Origin: a virus
IMG/VR virus record: IMGVR_UViG_3300013101_000001
Span: 1-41,870 of that record
Direction: 5' to 3' (one strand)
DNA: 41,870 nt
Made by a program: the position numbers and the translations under genes. Positions 15,548 to 23,693 of this stretch are shown here, piece after piece. Positions within the stretch are counted from its first letter, which is position 1; the number at the start of each line of letters is the position of its first letter. The notes under the pieces are model-generated. The model worked only from the letters and a program-made list of their open reading frames with translations. It searched no databases and was not told the origin of the DNA.

Positions 15548-15680
15548 GGGGTGTGTGGGAGTACGGGAGCGGGTAGAATATCGCCCTATTCCTTGCCCTA
15601 AAATCTACCCTTTTCTCCAAGAGACGGAGACTAAATACGATGACATCAACATAACTTACGAGGTATATAATGAAAATTAA
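15492..15680 (+). CDS. o-spanin (Rz1-like lipoprotein)
   Basis: A 62-residue protein overlapping the i-spanin by 56 nt in a different frame. A signal sequence (residues 4-18) ends in VFEGC, a lipobox-like site with lipidation expected at C21. The mature part is short and has two prolines (YRPIPCPKIYP), as Rz1 proteins do. The -3 and -2 residues of the lipobox are not ideal, so lipidation is probable rather than certain. The end overlaps the next small gene. Confidence 0.68.
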   Translation: MLKMLRLIALLVFILLVFEGCVGVRERVEYRPIPCPKIYPFLQETETKYDDINITYEVYNEN

Positions 15681-15840
15681 ATTATCTCGTAAAGAGCTTA
15701 AGAAGCTAGTTGATGCCGTAGTCTATTATAAGAGAGAATGCAAGAAAAAAGATATCATAATAGATGCTCTAAATAAAGAAATTATCTCACACAACGAAAG
15801 GAACGCAAATGCCATTACTGACACAGCACAAGCAGATTGA
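15670..15840 (+). CDS. Small charged protein (56 aa) in the lysis cassette
   Basis: An ATG at 15670 opens a 56-codon frame that starts inside the end of the o-spanin gene and ends inside the start of the 15809 gene (11-nt and 32-nt overlaps). The product begins MKIKLSRKELKKLVD and is lysine-rich and helical, with no membrane segment. The overlaps on both sides and a GAGG ribosome site make it likely to be real. Function is unknown. Confidence 0.5.
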   Translation: MKIKLSRKELKKLVDAVVYYKRECKKKDIIIDALNKEIISHNERNANAITDTAQAD

Positions 15841-16420
15841 GGAATACTTACGAGCCAACGGGAAAGCATATATCCGTAGAAAGCAAGGGGAGCGACACCA
15901 AACCTCAGCTTACGGAATCAGCTACCAATTTAACCAACAAGCTAAGATTTGGGGCTTCTATAAGAGTATATGTACCAAAGAGCGTATCCCATGTAACTTA
16001 TCAAATAAGTCCAATAGAGACCGACTTAACTTGGTTATCTCCGAAAGCCAAGCCCTAAAAGATGAAGAGTTGAGACATGCGGTTGATTTCTATTTGGAGA
16101 ATTACACTATCCCATCAATAGCTAAAGAGCTTAATAGCAATGATAGATTAGCCTTTATGGTAGTAGCCCGTGCATTTGAGTTAAGTAGTGCTTTAAAACT
16201 GGTTCAAACCAACGTAGGCATCAAGAAAGACGGAAAACTAAGTGATGAACTGATTAGAAAGATTCCTAAAGAGTTTGATATAGGTAAGTTTATTGATGAT
16301 TCAATAGAGGTTTTGAGTGTCACAAATAAGACTGATGCCGTGAAAGATAATATTCAAAGTAGACTGAATAAGTTAAGAGGGAATGGTAAACGTAAGGCTG
16401 TAAGTAAAAGGCAAAAGTAG
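15809..16420 (+). CDS. Hypothetical protein, possible endolysin
   Basis: A 203-residue soluble protein directly after the spanins, where an endolysin is expected. SAYGISYQFN (33-42) and the later segment FELSSALKLVQTNVGIKKDGKLSDELI (about 117-143) recall the GIS motif and the 'Q..VG...DG..G' peptidoglycan-binding part of GH108-type muramidases, but the usual catalytic glutamate context is missing. The C-terminus is strongly basic. The position is suggestive and the family assignment is weak. No other lysin candidate was found in the genome, so either this is it or the enzyme lies within a structural protein. Confidence 0.4.
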   Translation: MPLLTQHKQIEEYLRANGKAYIRRKQGERHQTSAYGISYQFNQQAKIWGFYKSICTKERIPCNLSNKSNRDRLNLVISESQALKDEELRHAVDFYLENYTIPSIAKELNSNDRLAFMVVARAFELSSALKLVQTNVGIKKDGKLSDELIRKIPKEFDIGKFIDDSIEVLSVTNKTDAVKDNIQSRLNKLRGNGKRKAVSKRQK

Positions 16421-16442
16421 ATAGTCCTCTCGAGGGGACTAT
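16421..16442. terminator. Bidirectional hairpin between converging genes
   Basis: ATAGTCC (16421-16427) pairs with GGACTAT (16436-16442), and the stem extends by two more pairs (one T-G) around a TCGA loop. It begins right after the rightward stop and overlaps the stop of the small leftward gene (16439-16441). The T run is short, so strength is uncertain. Confidence 0.6.
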
Positions 16443-16567
16443 TTGTGTGAGTAGATTATCGCTTTAAGTTGAGCGTTTTCTTTCTTACACTCAAAGTTGT
16501 TCACGATGATAGCGGACATGATGCCAGTTACGGCACACAGTAAAAAAAAGTTTCCCCATGTACTCAT
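16439..16567 (-). CDS. Small single-span membrane protein (42 aa)
   Basis: A leftward ATG (16567-16565) with AAAAGG 9 nt upstream opens 42 codons. The product has one hydrophobic segment (about residues 6-22) followed by a short KKEN-rich tail. It lies downstream of the leftward 66-residue gene and may share its promoter at 16865. It is too short for confident homology, but the ribosome site and the membrane segment support expression. An antiholin or other modulator of the opposite lysis operon is one possibility. Confidence 0.42.
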   Translation of the reverse strand: MSTWGNFFLLCAVTGIMSAIIVNNFECKKENAQLKAIIYSHK

Positions 16568-16613
16568 AAATCAACCTTTTCTTTTAGTTTTTCTTTTAAT
16601 AATTCTTTTCATC

Positions 16614-16814
16614 TTACCCTCTTTTCCCGATAAGTCCATATAATAACGTGTATGTAGCACTAGATAGGTTCTCATCGCCACCCGCTTCTTTGAATTTAGC
16701 TATAAAATCCTCATGCCCTCGAACTCTAATTAGTTGAGTTTTACCTCTTTTTAGGTAGGGATTATTTGCAATCAAGCAAAACGATTTCTTTAAAATAGAC
16801 TGGTGTTTTTTCAT
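16614..16814 (-). CDS. Small leftward basic protein inside the late region
   Basis: A 66-residue basic protein, isolated on the opposite strand between the lysis cassette and the second fibre gene. It has its own phage-family promoter (16865-16842) and AAAGGATACATAATG at the start. The segment KTQLIRVRGHEDFIAKFKEA could be a ribbon-helix-helix DNA-binding strand and helix, but this is weak. The 15 nt covering its ribosome site and start codon are perfectly complementary to the candidate small RNA at 12036-12050. Together the position, own promoter and RNA match suggest a regulator under RNA control. Confidence 0.6.
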   Translation of the reverse strand: MKKHQSILKKSFCLIANNPYLKRGKTQLIRVRGHEDFIAKFKEAGGDENLSSATYTLLYGLIGKRG

Positions 16815-16841
16815 TATGTATCCTTTAGTTTAGGTATAACA

Positions 16842-16865
16842 ATTATAACATTAATATTCTTATAC
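16842..16865 (-). promoter_or_regulatory. Phage-family promoter for the leftward 66-aa gene
   Basis: On the minus strand TATAAGAA (16864-16857) is followed at the family spacing by TATAAT (16847-16842) within AATGTTATAAT. It is the same design as the 37901 promoter. AAAGGATACATAATG gives the start at 16814. Confidence 0.65.
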
Positions 16866-16889
16866 GTCCCTTTGATGAGGTAAACATGC

Positions 16890-16919
16890 TATACTCTTTA
16901 TTATTAAAAAGGAAACTTG
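16890..16919 (+). promoter_or_regulatory. Possible promoter and ribosome site for the second fibre gene
   Basis: TATACT (16890-16895) lies just before a copy of the dispersed word (16901-16916) whose AAAAAGGAAA part serves as the ribosome site for the ATG at 16920. There is no -35 box. Confidence 0.4.
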
Positions 16920-19241
16920 ATGCGAATATTAGAGATGCACGATGCGATAAACTTAGAGGCAAGTACCACAGCGGAAGCCGACACCACTACGCCTTGGGAC
17001 GCGGTAACCGTGTATCAGGTAGGAGATGTAGTGTTGAGTGGGGATACAATTTACACTTCCGCAAGAGCTAATAATATCAATCGTGACCCCGCATCAAATC
17101 GTACTGTGTGGTTACCGACTGGGACGGCAAATCCTAAAGCTATCTACGATGTTTATCCCGATACCGTCACAACAAATACTGCGGGAGCATTGGTCATCAC
17201 ATATAATGTTACAGACGTAGATATAGTCTTTATAGGCAACGCAAAGGGGACGGACGCAACAATAAGTCTAGGAGGTTCGGTCACAAAAAACCTACTTGAT
17301 GCCACAGTGTCGCCCAATCAGGCATGGGGAATTGTTGACGACTATCACGGCTCAGGAGACTTGTTTTATGATATCGGGGCGTTAACGAGTGGTACATTAA
17401 CTATCACCATCACGCCTAATGCAGGAGTAGCCCACTTAGGTTATGTCATGTTTGGGGAAGCCGTAGAAGTTGGTTGTACTCTGATGAGTGAAGCAGTAAA
17501 ATACAATGTAAGAAGCGGGGTACAATCCCGTGGTACTGTCGTTGGTATAGAGAGAGCCAAGAGAGATTCATGGATAGAAATGACCCTACCTATCGCAATA
17601 CATGAGCCGTTAGTTATGAGTGATGTACTGGTTAGTTTGGCAAAGTATAGAGGCGTACCTATGTTGGCTATAGGTGATGATACGGGGCTAAGACCTGAAA
17701 TGGTGTTTTGGGGATTGTTTCACGAGATTGAGGCTTCAATAACTGAGAGGAATGGGTATGTGATTACGCTAACTTCTTTGGATACTTCCACCTATATTCC
17801 CGCTACTGAATTAGAATTAGCCACAGCGGAACAAGAAGAGGAAGCTAACAATCCAACCCTAGCAGATTTTATCTTTTGGGGGTTTGATACAGGGACTAAC
17901 GCGGGTATCGTGTTTGGTAACCTAGATATCACTGGTTATTACGATGGATTGGCTTTGGCTACCGAAGTCTTGGTCTCTCTTGATGCAGGTGCGTACATAG
18001 ATGTCAACGGGTTAGGGCAAGAGCCTATCTTTAGGAATGGGGTTGCTCTGTTAGCGGATACTTTAATCGCAGGGCAAACCTATCTGTTTTATTATCAGAA
18101 TGCACGGTTTAATGTTGCCACTCATATTCCGTATAATTACGGGAATATTCCCGTCATAAACGGTCTAGTATTAGAGTATATAGATGAGAATGAAAACCTA
18201 GTAAGTAAACCTATGACGGAGTTAATCGCCAACATAGCAAATGATGCCACTATCGTAAACAATGTGATGACCTATACAGATGATACAGACGGGGTAACCG
18301 TGGTTTTAATTGAGGACTTATTAAATCAGGCTCATTACGGGGAAGCGGATAAAGGCAGTAGACATCATATCAAGGATTTACCGTCTTTGGAATATGCGAC
18401 CGAGACAGTATCGGGATTAGTGGAGTTAGCCACCACAGCGGAAGCACAGGCGGGAGTTAATGCCCTGACAGTGCTAACACCTTTTCTACTTCAACAAGTC
18501 ACAGCAACAACCACGAGGGCGGGAGTTATTAGACTTGCCACACAAGCAGAAGTTGACGCAGGGCTAGATGCTTTTACCGCGGTAACCCCTGCTACACTCA
18601 AATCATTACTAGATAACAGTTTGCCTACTCCTGCCACACAAGCAGAGGTTGACGCGAGAACAGACGCTGTTAAGTATTTAACACCATTGACTTTAGAGGG
18701 GAGTGAGGCAAAGACCACACAAAAAGGGATTATCGAGATTGCTACATGTGCAGAAGTGGAGACAGGGACGGACACCGAAAGGGCAGTCACTCCCGCATGT
18801 CTATCTGCTTATGTTGATGTAGGTGCGGTTGCAGGTATTCCGACCGTTGCCAATTTCACAACAAAAGATGTGGTGTTTGATTATACTACGTGTACCGCAT
18901 ATACGAAAGTAGCAGGTGTGGTTACCGCATGTGGAGGCGGTGGCGGTGGTGGAGCGTATATCTATTCTACTAGTAATGGGATTGCTTACGGTAAGTTTGG
19001 AATAGCAGATTCAGGTACTGGCGTAACAATAACCTCATCGGGAAAAGCAATAGGGGACGGAAGCTTTACAGTAGTTACAGACACAAGAAACAATAGGACG
19101 GCGATAATAAGACTAAACGGTACAACCGTAACTGGGACGGTAAACTTTGTTTCAGGTGATACAGTGGAAGCAAAAATATCAGGGTTCTTCATAGACGATG
19201 GCTCAGGGGTAAATAGCACCGCATACGCAACGATTCAGTAA
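16920..19241 (+). CDS. Tail-tip / tail-fibre protein with carbohydrate-binding-like domain
   Basis: A 773-residue protein. Residues about 22-72 (PWDAVTVYQVGDVVLSGDTIY, then W) match the short aromatic carbohydrate-binding module of the CBM5/12 kind. Residues about 180-295 (MSEAVKYNVRSGVQSRG, then SWIEMTLP, MLAIGDD, MVFWGLFHEIE) look like a tail-tip domain. Three or four copies of the phage fibre repeat follow at about 495-650 (for example GVIRLATQAEVDAGLDAFTAVTP). The C-terminal part starts with CGGGGGGGAYIY and is probably the receptor-binding tip. I start at the ATG 16920 rather than the TTG three bases earlier. The fibre-assembly candidate follows 18 nt downstream. Confidence 0.75.
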   Translation: MRILEMHDAINLEASTTAEADTTTPWDAVTVYQVGDVVLSGDTIYTSARANNINRDPASNRTVWLPTGTANPKAIYDVYPDTVTTNTAGALVITYNVTDVDIVFIGNAKGTDATISLGGSVTKNLLDATVSPNQAWGIVDDYHGSGDLFYDIGALTSGTLTITITPNAGVAHLGYVMFGEAVEVGCTLMSEAVKYNVRSGVQSRGTVVGIERAKRDSWIEMTLPIAIHEPLVMSDVLVSLAKYRGVPMLAIGDDTGLRPEMVFWGLFHEIEASITERNGYVITLTSLDTSTYIPATELELATAEQEEEANNPTLADFIFWGFDTGTNAGIVFGNLDITGYYDGLALATEVLVSLDAGAYIDVNGLGQEPIFRNGVALLADTLIAGQTYLFYYQNARFNVATHIPYNYGNIPVINGLVLEYIDENENLVSKPMTELIANIANDATIVNNVMTYTDDTDGVTVVLIEDLLNQAHYGEADKGSRHHIKDLPSLEYATETVSGLVELATTAEAQAGVNALTVLTPFLLQQVTATTTRAGVIRLATQAEVDAGLDAFTAVTPATLKSLLDNSLPTPATQAEVDARTDAVKYLTPLTLEGSEAKTTQKGIIEIATCAEVETGTDTERAVTPACLSAYVDVGAVAGIPTVANFTTKDVVFDYTTCTAYTKVAGVVTACGGGGGGGAYIYSTSNGIAYGKFGIADSGTGVTITSSGKAIGDGSFTVVTDTRNNRTAIIRLNGTTVTGTVNFVSGDTVEAKISGFFIDDGSGVNSTAYATIQ

Positions 19242-19259
19242 TTATTAAAAAGGAAACTT

Positions 19260-19781
19260 ATGATATACAAAATAGATGAAGACTTAACATATATGGGGGC
19301 ATACGCAGACAATCCAAACGGATACGTGCCACCAAACTTTACCACAATAGAGCCGATAGGTGCGGTTGCGGGTGAGTACTACTTTTGGAACTTGGGGTGG
19401 ATTATAAAGCCCTCTTTTGTTGGCACTACGTATTACAGAGAAAGCAATGGAGAGCTAGTAATATGGGAAGATGATATTGCCCCAACGGAGGGGTTTCAAA
19501 CCGTAGCACCTGCTATTGCCTACCCGACATGGGACGGCACAGCATGGATTGAGAATACCGCATTGAAGCACGATACCCTAATTAAAGCCCTCATTTGCGA
19601 CCTACCTAGTGGGGATATAGTCGTGTATAAGTCAAGAGGGGAGTTCATTAATACATTAGAGCAGATGAATGAATTAGGACTGGTTACTGCCGTCATTGAT
19701 GAGGTTACCTATCATAAGAATGATATTCGGTATGTTTGCCTATGGTTTGAATATAGAATGCAGGAGATTTATAATGGGTAA
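19260..19781 (+). CDS. Putative tail-fibre assembly protein
   Basis: A 173-residue protein directly after the fibre gene. Its ribosome site lies in a dispersed-word copy (19240-19256) that is almost identical to the one before the fibre itself. Paired tryptophan motifs (NLGWIIKP at about 43, TWDGTAWIE at about 91) resemble the N-terminal part of Tfa-type fibre chaperones. The C-terminal half is more globular. A tail-fibre chaperone is likely from context and this similarity; a minor tip protein is the alternative. Confidence 0.5.
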   Translation: MIYKIDEDLTYMGAYADNPNGYVPPNFTTIEPIGAVAGEYYFWNLGWIIKPSFVGTTYYRESNGELVIWEDDIAPTEGFQTVAPAIAYPTWDGTAWIENTALKHDTLIKALICDLPSGDIVVYKSRGEFINTLEQMNELGLVTAVIDEVTYHKNDIRYVCLWFEYRMQEIYNG

Positions 19782-19814
19782 AGTTTTTCTTTTAATAATA
19801 AAAAAGGAGTCATT

Positions 19815-20912
19815 ATGGCGTTAGTATTGGAACTTTTAGAGACAGCGTATGGGGCAAATTCACCTGAATATATAGCAGAATATGCCGTAGTAAACGGGAT
19901 AAATGAAGCCCAAGCAGAAGCACAGATAAAAAACAATGATGCCCTACTGCCTAGATACCTAGAGAGATATGGGCATAAATGGGAAATTTCCCTATCCTCT
20001 TGGGAACAACACCACGTACAAAAGGTTTATGGCGAAACTAGCAATAGTAGTCCATTCGATGACCGAGTAGTAACCTATGATTATGAGGGGATATTGTGTT
20101 CTCTCTCTGAGAGCCAATCTACTCAAATATTAAAGAGGATAGCCCGTGCATTGCGAAATAGAGATATCGCAGTGTATGGCGAGGCTAACATCGTGGTGCT
20201 AAAGATGATATTTAAAAGTCCTAGGCTCAAAGAAATAGAGTACACCAAATTCTTACAGTCGCTAGTTAGAGAGCTTTTCAGGAAACAAAGAGCAATTATT
20301 AAAAGAAAAAATATTACTCGTTTTACTGACTCAGCCATAGAAGAGGTTGAAGCCGTGACCTCATCACTACTAAAAAGCACATTCAATGACGATGAGGTAG
20401 AATCTTTTATTGCAACGTTCTTTGATATGTTGTATATCATGCTTGACAGGCGACTACAAGCAGGATTAAACGTATCTGTGGGACTGAAAAACAAAGAGTT
20501 GATTGAGTTAATTATTTCTCAGAATATAACCCTAGCCAAATCATTACAAAGCGATATAGTTAAAGATGTCGAGAGGGTAATCACTCAGGGTATCATAGAG
20601 GGAGAGACCATAAGAAGTATGACCACTCAGATATCAGACATGCAAAACAAAGGGCTTCATAGAGCCGAAACTATAGCGGTCACAGAAGTTGCCAAGGCAT
20701 CATCTCAAATCAATAGGAGTAGATTCAAGGAGTTGGGTATCACCAAAGCCAAGTGGTCGGCATCAGCCGATAAGCGTACCCGAAAGTGTCATAGAGACAG
20801 AGACGGAAAAGAATATGACTTGGAAAAGGGATTAGAGATAGGTTGTGATAATAAAGCGTTACAGGTTGGGCAAGAAATAAGATGCAGGTGTGCTATGGTG
20901 GTAGTACTGTGA
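19815..20912 (+). CDS. Mu F-like / SPP1 gp7-like minor head protein
   Basis: A 365-residue protein whose C-terminal third carries the family signature: HRAETIAVTEVAKAS (about 277-291), KWSASADKRTRKCHRDRDGKEYDL (about 312-335, in pieces), and a final EIRCRCAMVV. Proteins of this family sit inside the head near the portal and help DNA ejection or head assembly. The N-terminal 200 residues are mainly helical. It is followed by the protease/scaffold gene, the usual order. The portal gene, which normally precedes it, is absent here and lies at 34725. Confidence 0.88.
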   Translation: MALVLELLETAYGANSPEYIAEYAVVNGINEAQAEAQIKNNDALLPRYLERYGHKWEISLSSWEQHHVQKVYGETSNSSPFDDRVVTYDYEGILCSLSESQSTQILKRIARALRNRDIAVYGEANIVVLKMIFKSPRLKEIEYTKFLQSLVRELFRKQRAIIKRKNITRFTDSAIEEVEAVTSSLLKSTFNDDEVESFIATFFDMLYIMLDRRLQAGLNVSVGLKNKELIELIISQNITLAKSLQSDIVKDVERVITQGIIEGETIRSMTTQISDMQNKGLHRAETIAVTEVAKASSQINRSRFKELGITKAKWSASADKRTRKCHRDRDGKEYDLEKGLEIGCDNKALQVGQEIRCRCAMVVVL

Positions 20913-20945
20913 GTTTTCTTTTTAATAATTTAATAAGGTTGTAAT

Positions 20946-21824
20946 ATGCGAATATTTGAGATAAAAACAAAGATAAGAGATAAGGGGACAGTGGACACAT
21001 TCGGATTCAAGACATACCGAAAAGTCATTGTGGCAACCACAGGGGCGAATAATTACCTAGGAGAAGAACTAGGCATGAAGAGTACGCCGAATGCGATAAT
21101 TGAAGTACACCGAGACCTAGCCGAATTGGCAAAACTGAGAGATTCCATCTTGGGTAAGCCTATAGTTAATCTTCACCCAACCCGTGATATGGAGATGAAT
21201 AATCTACCAACCGAAGTGATAGGTGTGGCACTTAATCCCGTAATTGAAGATGATAATCTGATTGTAGATTTAATGTTCTATAAGAGTAGAGCGAATGACG
21301 AAGTATCCTTGGGTTACGATGCAGAAATCTTAAAAGTCAACGACAAATGGATACAGAGAGATGTGGAAGTTAACCATATTGCTATTGTCCCTAAAGGAAG
21401 ATGCGGTAAACTGTGTAAAATACAAGATAAAAGGATTGATGATATGCCAAAGATTAAGATAGGTGATAGCTCTGTAGAGGTGACACAAGAGGTTCAAACT
21501 GAATTTGACCGACTAAATGGGGAAGTGGAGGTACTACATGTGGCAGTAACCGATGCGGAAGTAAACGCGATTAGAGACATTACGCAAAGAAACATTGTTT
21601 TAGCGAAAGCAAAAAACATGGGAGTAGAGGCGTTAGCTACGGACACTACACTAGCTATCAAAACAAAGATTTGTGACAAATTGGGAATTAAGACTGATGG
21701 TAAAACGGAGGCATTTATTGATGGTGCTTTATCGGTAGACCATACGCCATATACACCGCCTAATGTTCATCAAGACCGAAGCGAAGCACTAGAAGCTTTA
21801 AATAAATCAGTATTGGAGTTTTAA
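20946..21824 (+). CDS. Capsid maturation protease fused to scaffold (DUF2213-type)
   Basis: A 292-residue protein. The N-terminal 155 residues follow the DUF2213 prohead-protease pattern: YLGEE (37-41), GKPIVNLHP (70-78, His77), VSLGYD (120-125, probable nucleophile Ser121), and NHIAIVPKGRCG (143-154, His144). The rest (about 165-260) is a charged coiled coil suited to a scaffold, with a flexible end. This fused form cleaves itself out during head maturation in related phages. It lies directly before the decoration and major capsid genes. Confidence 0.85.
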   Translation: MRIFEIKTKIRDKGTVDTFGFKTYRKVIVATTGANNYLGEELGMKSTPNAIIEVHRDLAELAKLRDSILGKPIVNLHPTRDMEMNNLPTEVIGVALNPVIEDDNLIVDLMFYKSRANDEVSLGYDAEILKVNDKWIQRDVEVNHIAIVPKGRCGKLCKIQDKRIDDMPKIKIGDSSVEVTQEVQTEFDRLNGEVEVLHVAVTDAEVNAIRDITQRNIVLAKAKNMGVEALATDTTLAIKTKICDKLGIKTDGKTEAFIDGALSVDHTPYTPPNVHQDRSEALEALNKSVLEF

Positions 21825-21825
21825 G

Positions 21826-22230
21826 ATGGCATTTCAAAACGCAACAGAAACACCCGCATTAGAAGCGGGAACGGTGAGAAATCACTCTATTACAGACGTT
21901 CAATATGTAGCTGTAAAAAGTGGTACATTACCTTTGGCGGGAAATGTACTAACTATCGACTCAACGGGTGAGTTAGTACCGTATGATGGTACAACGGCTA
22001 GTGGGGTTGGTAAGGCTAACTTAGCAGGTACTATTGACGGAGATGGAACAACTGACCAATTACTAACAATGGGATTTATCTCAGTGGCAGTATTGACAGG
22101 AGAGACACCCGTTTTAGGTGACACGGTAGGCGTAGATGCTACCGCAGGAGAGGTTATTGTAGGCGGTACGTTTGGCACTTTTATTAAAGAAGAGCAAACA
22201 GACATTTGGACTATTAGAGTCGGTTGGTAA
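21826..22230 (+). CDS. Head decoration protein
   Basis: A 134-residue beta-rich, glycine-rich protein with no charge clusters, 1 nt after the protease/scaffold gene and 10 nt before the major capsid gene. The pattern (V.Y.A...G.L..GN..T.D..G....Y.GT...GVG.A) fits the DUF2190/head-decoration group that stabilises the shell. The family call is by eye; a head-fibre base is an alternative. Confidence 0.68.
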   Translation: MAFQNATETPALEAGTVRNHSITDVQYVAVKSGTLPLAGNVLTIDSTGELVPYDGTTASGVGKANLAGTIDGDGTTDQLLTMGFISVAVLTGETPVLGDTVGVDATAGEVIVGGTFGTFIKEEQTDIWTIRVGW

Positions 22231-22240
22231 AGGAGATTAG

Positions 22241-23212
22241 ATGAGTAAGAAAAAATTTGCAACAAAAGTGTTGGCGGTAGCATTGGTTAACATTAACAGC
22301 TTTGTTGAGGCTCAGAATGCTGTGTCAAAAATGAAAATTCGTGATGCCTCAGCGGGTACGATTTTAACTCGTTCATTGGAATTTCTCAGTAACACTGATT
22401 ATCTCCAAGCGGGAATCGACGAAACTTTCTTAAGCATTGGTATCAATATCAATAATGAGGGTGGATATAGCGACTTTATTACTTCTCTCAAAAAGAGAGT
22501 AGAGGGTGAATATGTCAATGCAGGTAACAGCGATAATACAAAAGGTACTATTACTGTAAGCAAAGAAAAAAGCTCTCTTGGCGTTCAGGGCATGGAGGCA
22601 ACGTCTAGTTGGTCTATGGTTGAGTTGGAACAGTCTATGTTAGAGGGTGGCAACCGAGTTCAAGACTTGTTTACGGGTCACCGAACGCGATATGCTACCA
22701 CTATTGATGCTATTGGGTACAATGGGGTTGGTGGTGAGAATGGTATCTTGAATCACACAGACCTTAATGTATCAACCGCATCAGCAGTATGGGCAGGTAT
22801 GACTAATGTCGAGCTAACAGATGAGTTATCGGCATTTATTATTGCTCAGCGATTGGGATTAAATATGTCTCATTGGTGTAATGTATTGATTGTTCCACCT
22901 GCTTTACTATTGAAAATTCAGACAGCTAATGCAGACGATGGGATAGACAAAACTATCAAGCAGAAGTTAGAAGATGCACTTGATGTTAGATTTGTGGCTA
23001 CGGAACATGCTACGGGAACAGGGACTGCGGGTAGTGATATAGTCGTGGCTATTTCTACTAACCCTAGAACTTTGTCATTTAGAATTCCAGTGCCATTTAA
23101 AATGTCACAAGTATATAACACTGCGGATTGGAAGCATAGCTTTGACACTATGTTTAGAATTGCAGGTGTCGACTTACTGGAAACAGTGCATAACAAACTT
23201 GACGGTTTTTAA
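22241..23212 (+). CDS. Major capsid protein
   Basis: A 323-residue protein in the expected place after protease and decoration genes and before a strong terminator and the connector genes. It has an N-terminal basic arm (MSKKKFATK), an alpha/beta body (for example NVLIVPPALLLKI and GSDIVVAIS), and a C-terminal stretch typical of the DUF2184-type HK97-fold capsid proteins. It is followed by an intrinsic terminator, consistent with high expression. AAAGGAG is the best ribosome site in the late region. Confidence 0.87.
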   Translation: MSKKKFATKVLAVALVNINSFVEAQNAVSKMKIRDASAGTILTRSLEFLSNTDYLQAGIDETFLSIGININNEGGYSDFITSLKKRVEGEYVNAGNSDNTKGTITVSKEKSSLGVQGMEATSSWSMVELEQSMLEGGNRVQDLFTGHRTRYATTIDAIGYNGVGGENGILNHTDLNVSTASAVWAGMTNVELTDELSAFIIAQRLGLNMSHWCNVLIVPPALLLKIQTANADDGIDKTIKQKLEDALDVRFVATEHATGTGTAGSDIVVAISTNPRTLSFRIPVPFKMSQVYNTADWKHSFDTMFRIAGVDLLETVHNKLDGF

Positions 23213-23220
23213 TCGTCCGT

Positions 23221-23260
23221 CCTCACTCACCTCTTTCTCCTGAGTGGGGATTTTCTTTTC
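23221..23260 (+). terminator. Rho-independent terminator after the major capsid gene
   Basis: CCTCACTC (23221-23228) pairs with GAGTGGGG (23242-23249), with one T-G pair, followed by ATTTTCTTTTC. It would limit read-through into the connector and tail genes, which have their own TATAAT box at 23304. Confidence 0.8.
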
Positions 23261-23303
23261 AACTTTCTTTTCACTTTTCTTTTAATAATTTACCTTTTTA
23301 TTC

Positions 23304-23320
23304 TATAATATAAAAAAGGC
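23304..23320 (+). promoter_or_regulatory. Probable promoter for the connector and tail genes
   Basis: TATAAT at 23304-23309, then AAAAAAGGCATA before the ATG at 23328. A copy of the dispersed word lies just upstream (23274-23290). No -35 box is present. Confidence 0.5.
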
Positions 23321-23327
23321 ATAATTC

Positions 23328-23693
23328 ATGGCACTATCAACCACAGAAATTACCGACCTACGAGAATTATTAAAAACAAAATATTCTACTTTATTCACCT
23401 CTAAAACAGATACTGAAATTGATACCCTGATTGGATATGCAGATGCTCAAACCAATGATAACTGTGCAACCCGATTACTAGCGATAGAATACCTAGTGTG
23501 CTATTGGGTTGACACGGAGGGTGATTCTACTACTGTCACAGGTAGCTTAACCAGTGTAGATGTGGGAGGGGACATAAAAAGTACGTTCGCCCCCACAGAA
23601 TCAGGTGGTATTTACGGCAGTAACTATTATGGAAGACTTTATCTAGGGGTACTAAAACGTTGTGCTTCATCAGTAATTGGTATAATAGTATGA
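23328..23693 (+). CDS. Head-tail connector (gp6-like)
   Basis: A 121-residue protein, first gene after the capsid terminator. An N-terminal helix pattern (LRELLKTKYSTLF, then a second helix with NCATRLLAIEYLVCYW) and a glycine-rich middle fit the HK97 gp6 / DUF4054 type adaptor that binds below the portal. It overlaps the next gene by 4 nt (ATGA). The call rests on size, order and helix pattern. Confidence 0.62.
   Translation: MALSTTEITDLRELLKTKYSTLFTSKTDTEIDTLIGYADAQTNDNCATRLLAIEYLVCYWVDTEGDSTTVTGSLTSVDVGGDIKSTFAPTESGGIYGSNYYGRLYLGVLKRCASSVIGIIV

Noticed and set aside
19775-19825. Short frame of 16 codons after the fibre-assembly gene
   Set aside because: It is formed by a dispersed-word copy and the next ribosome site; too short and without support.
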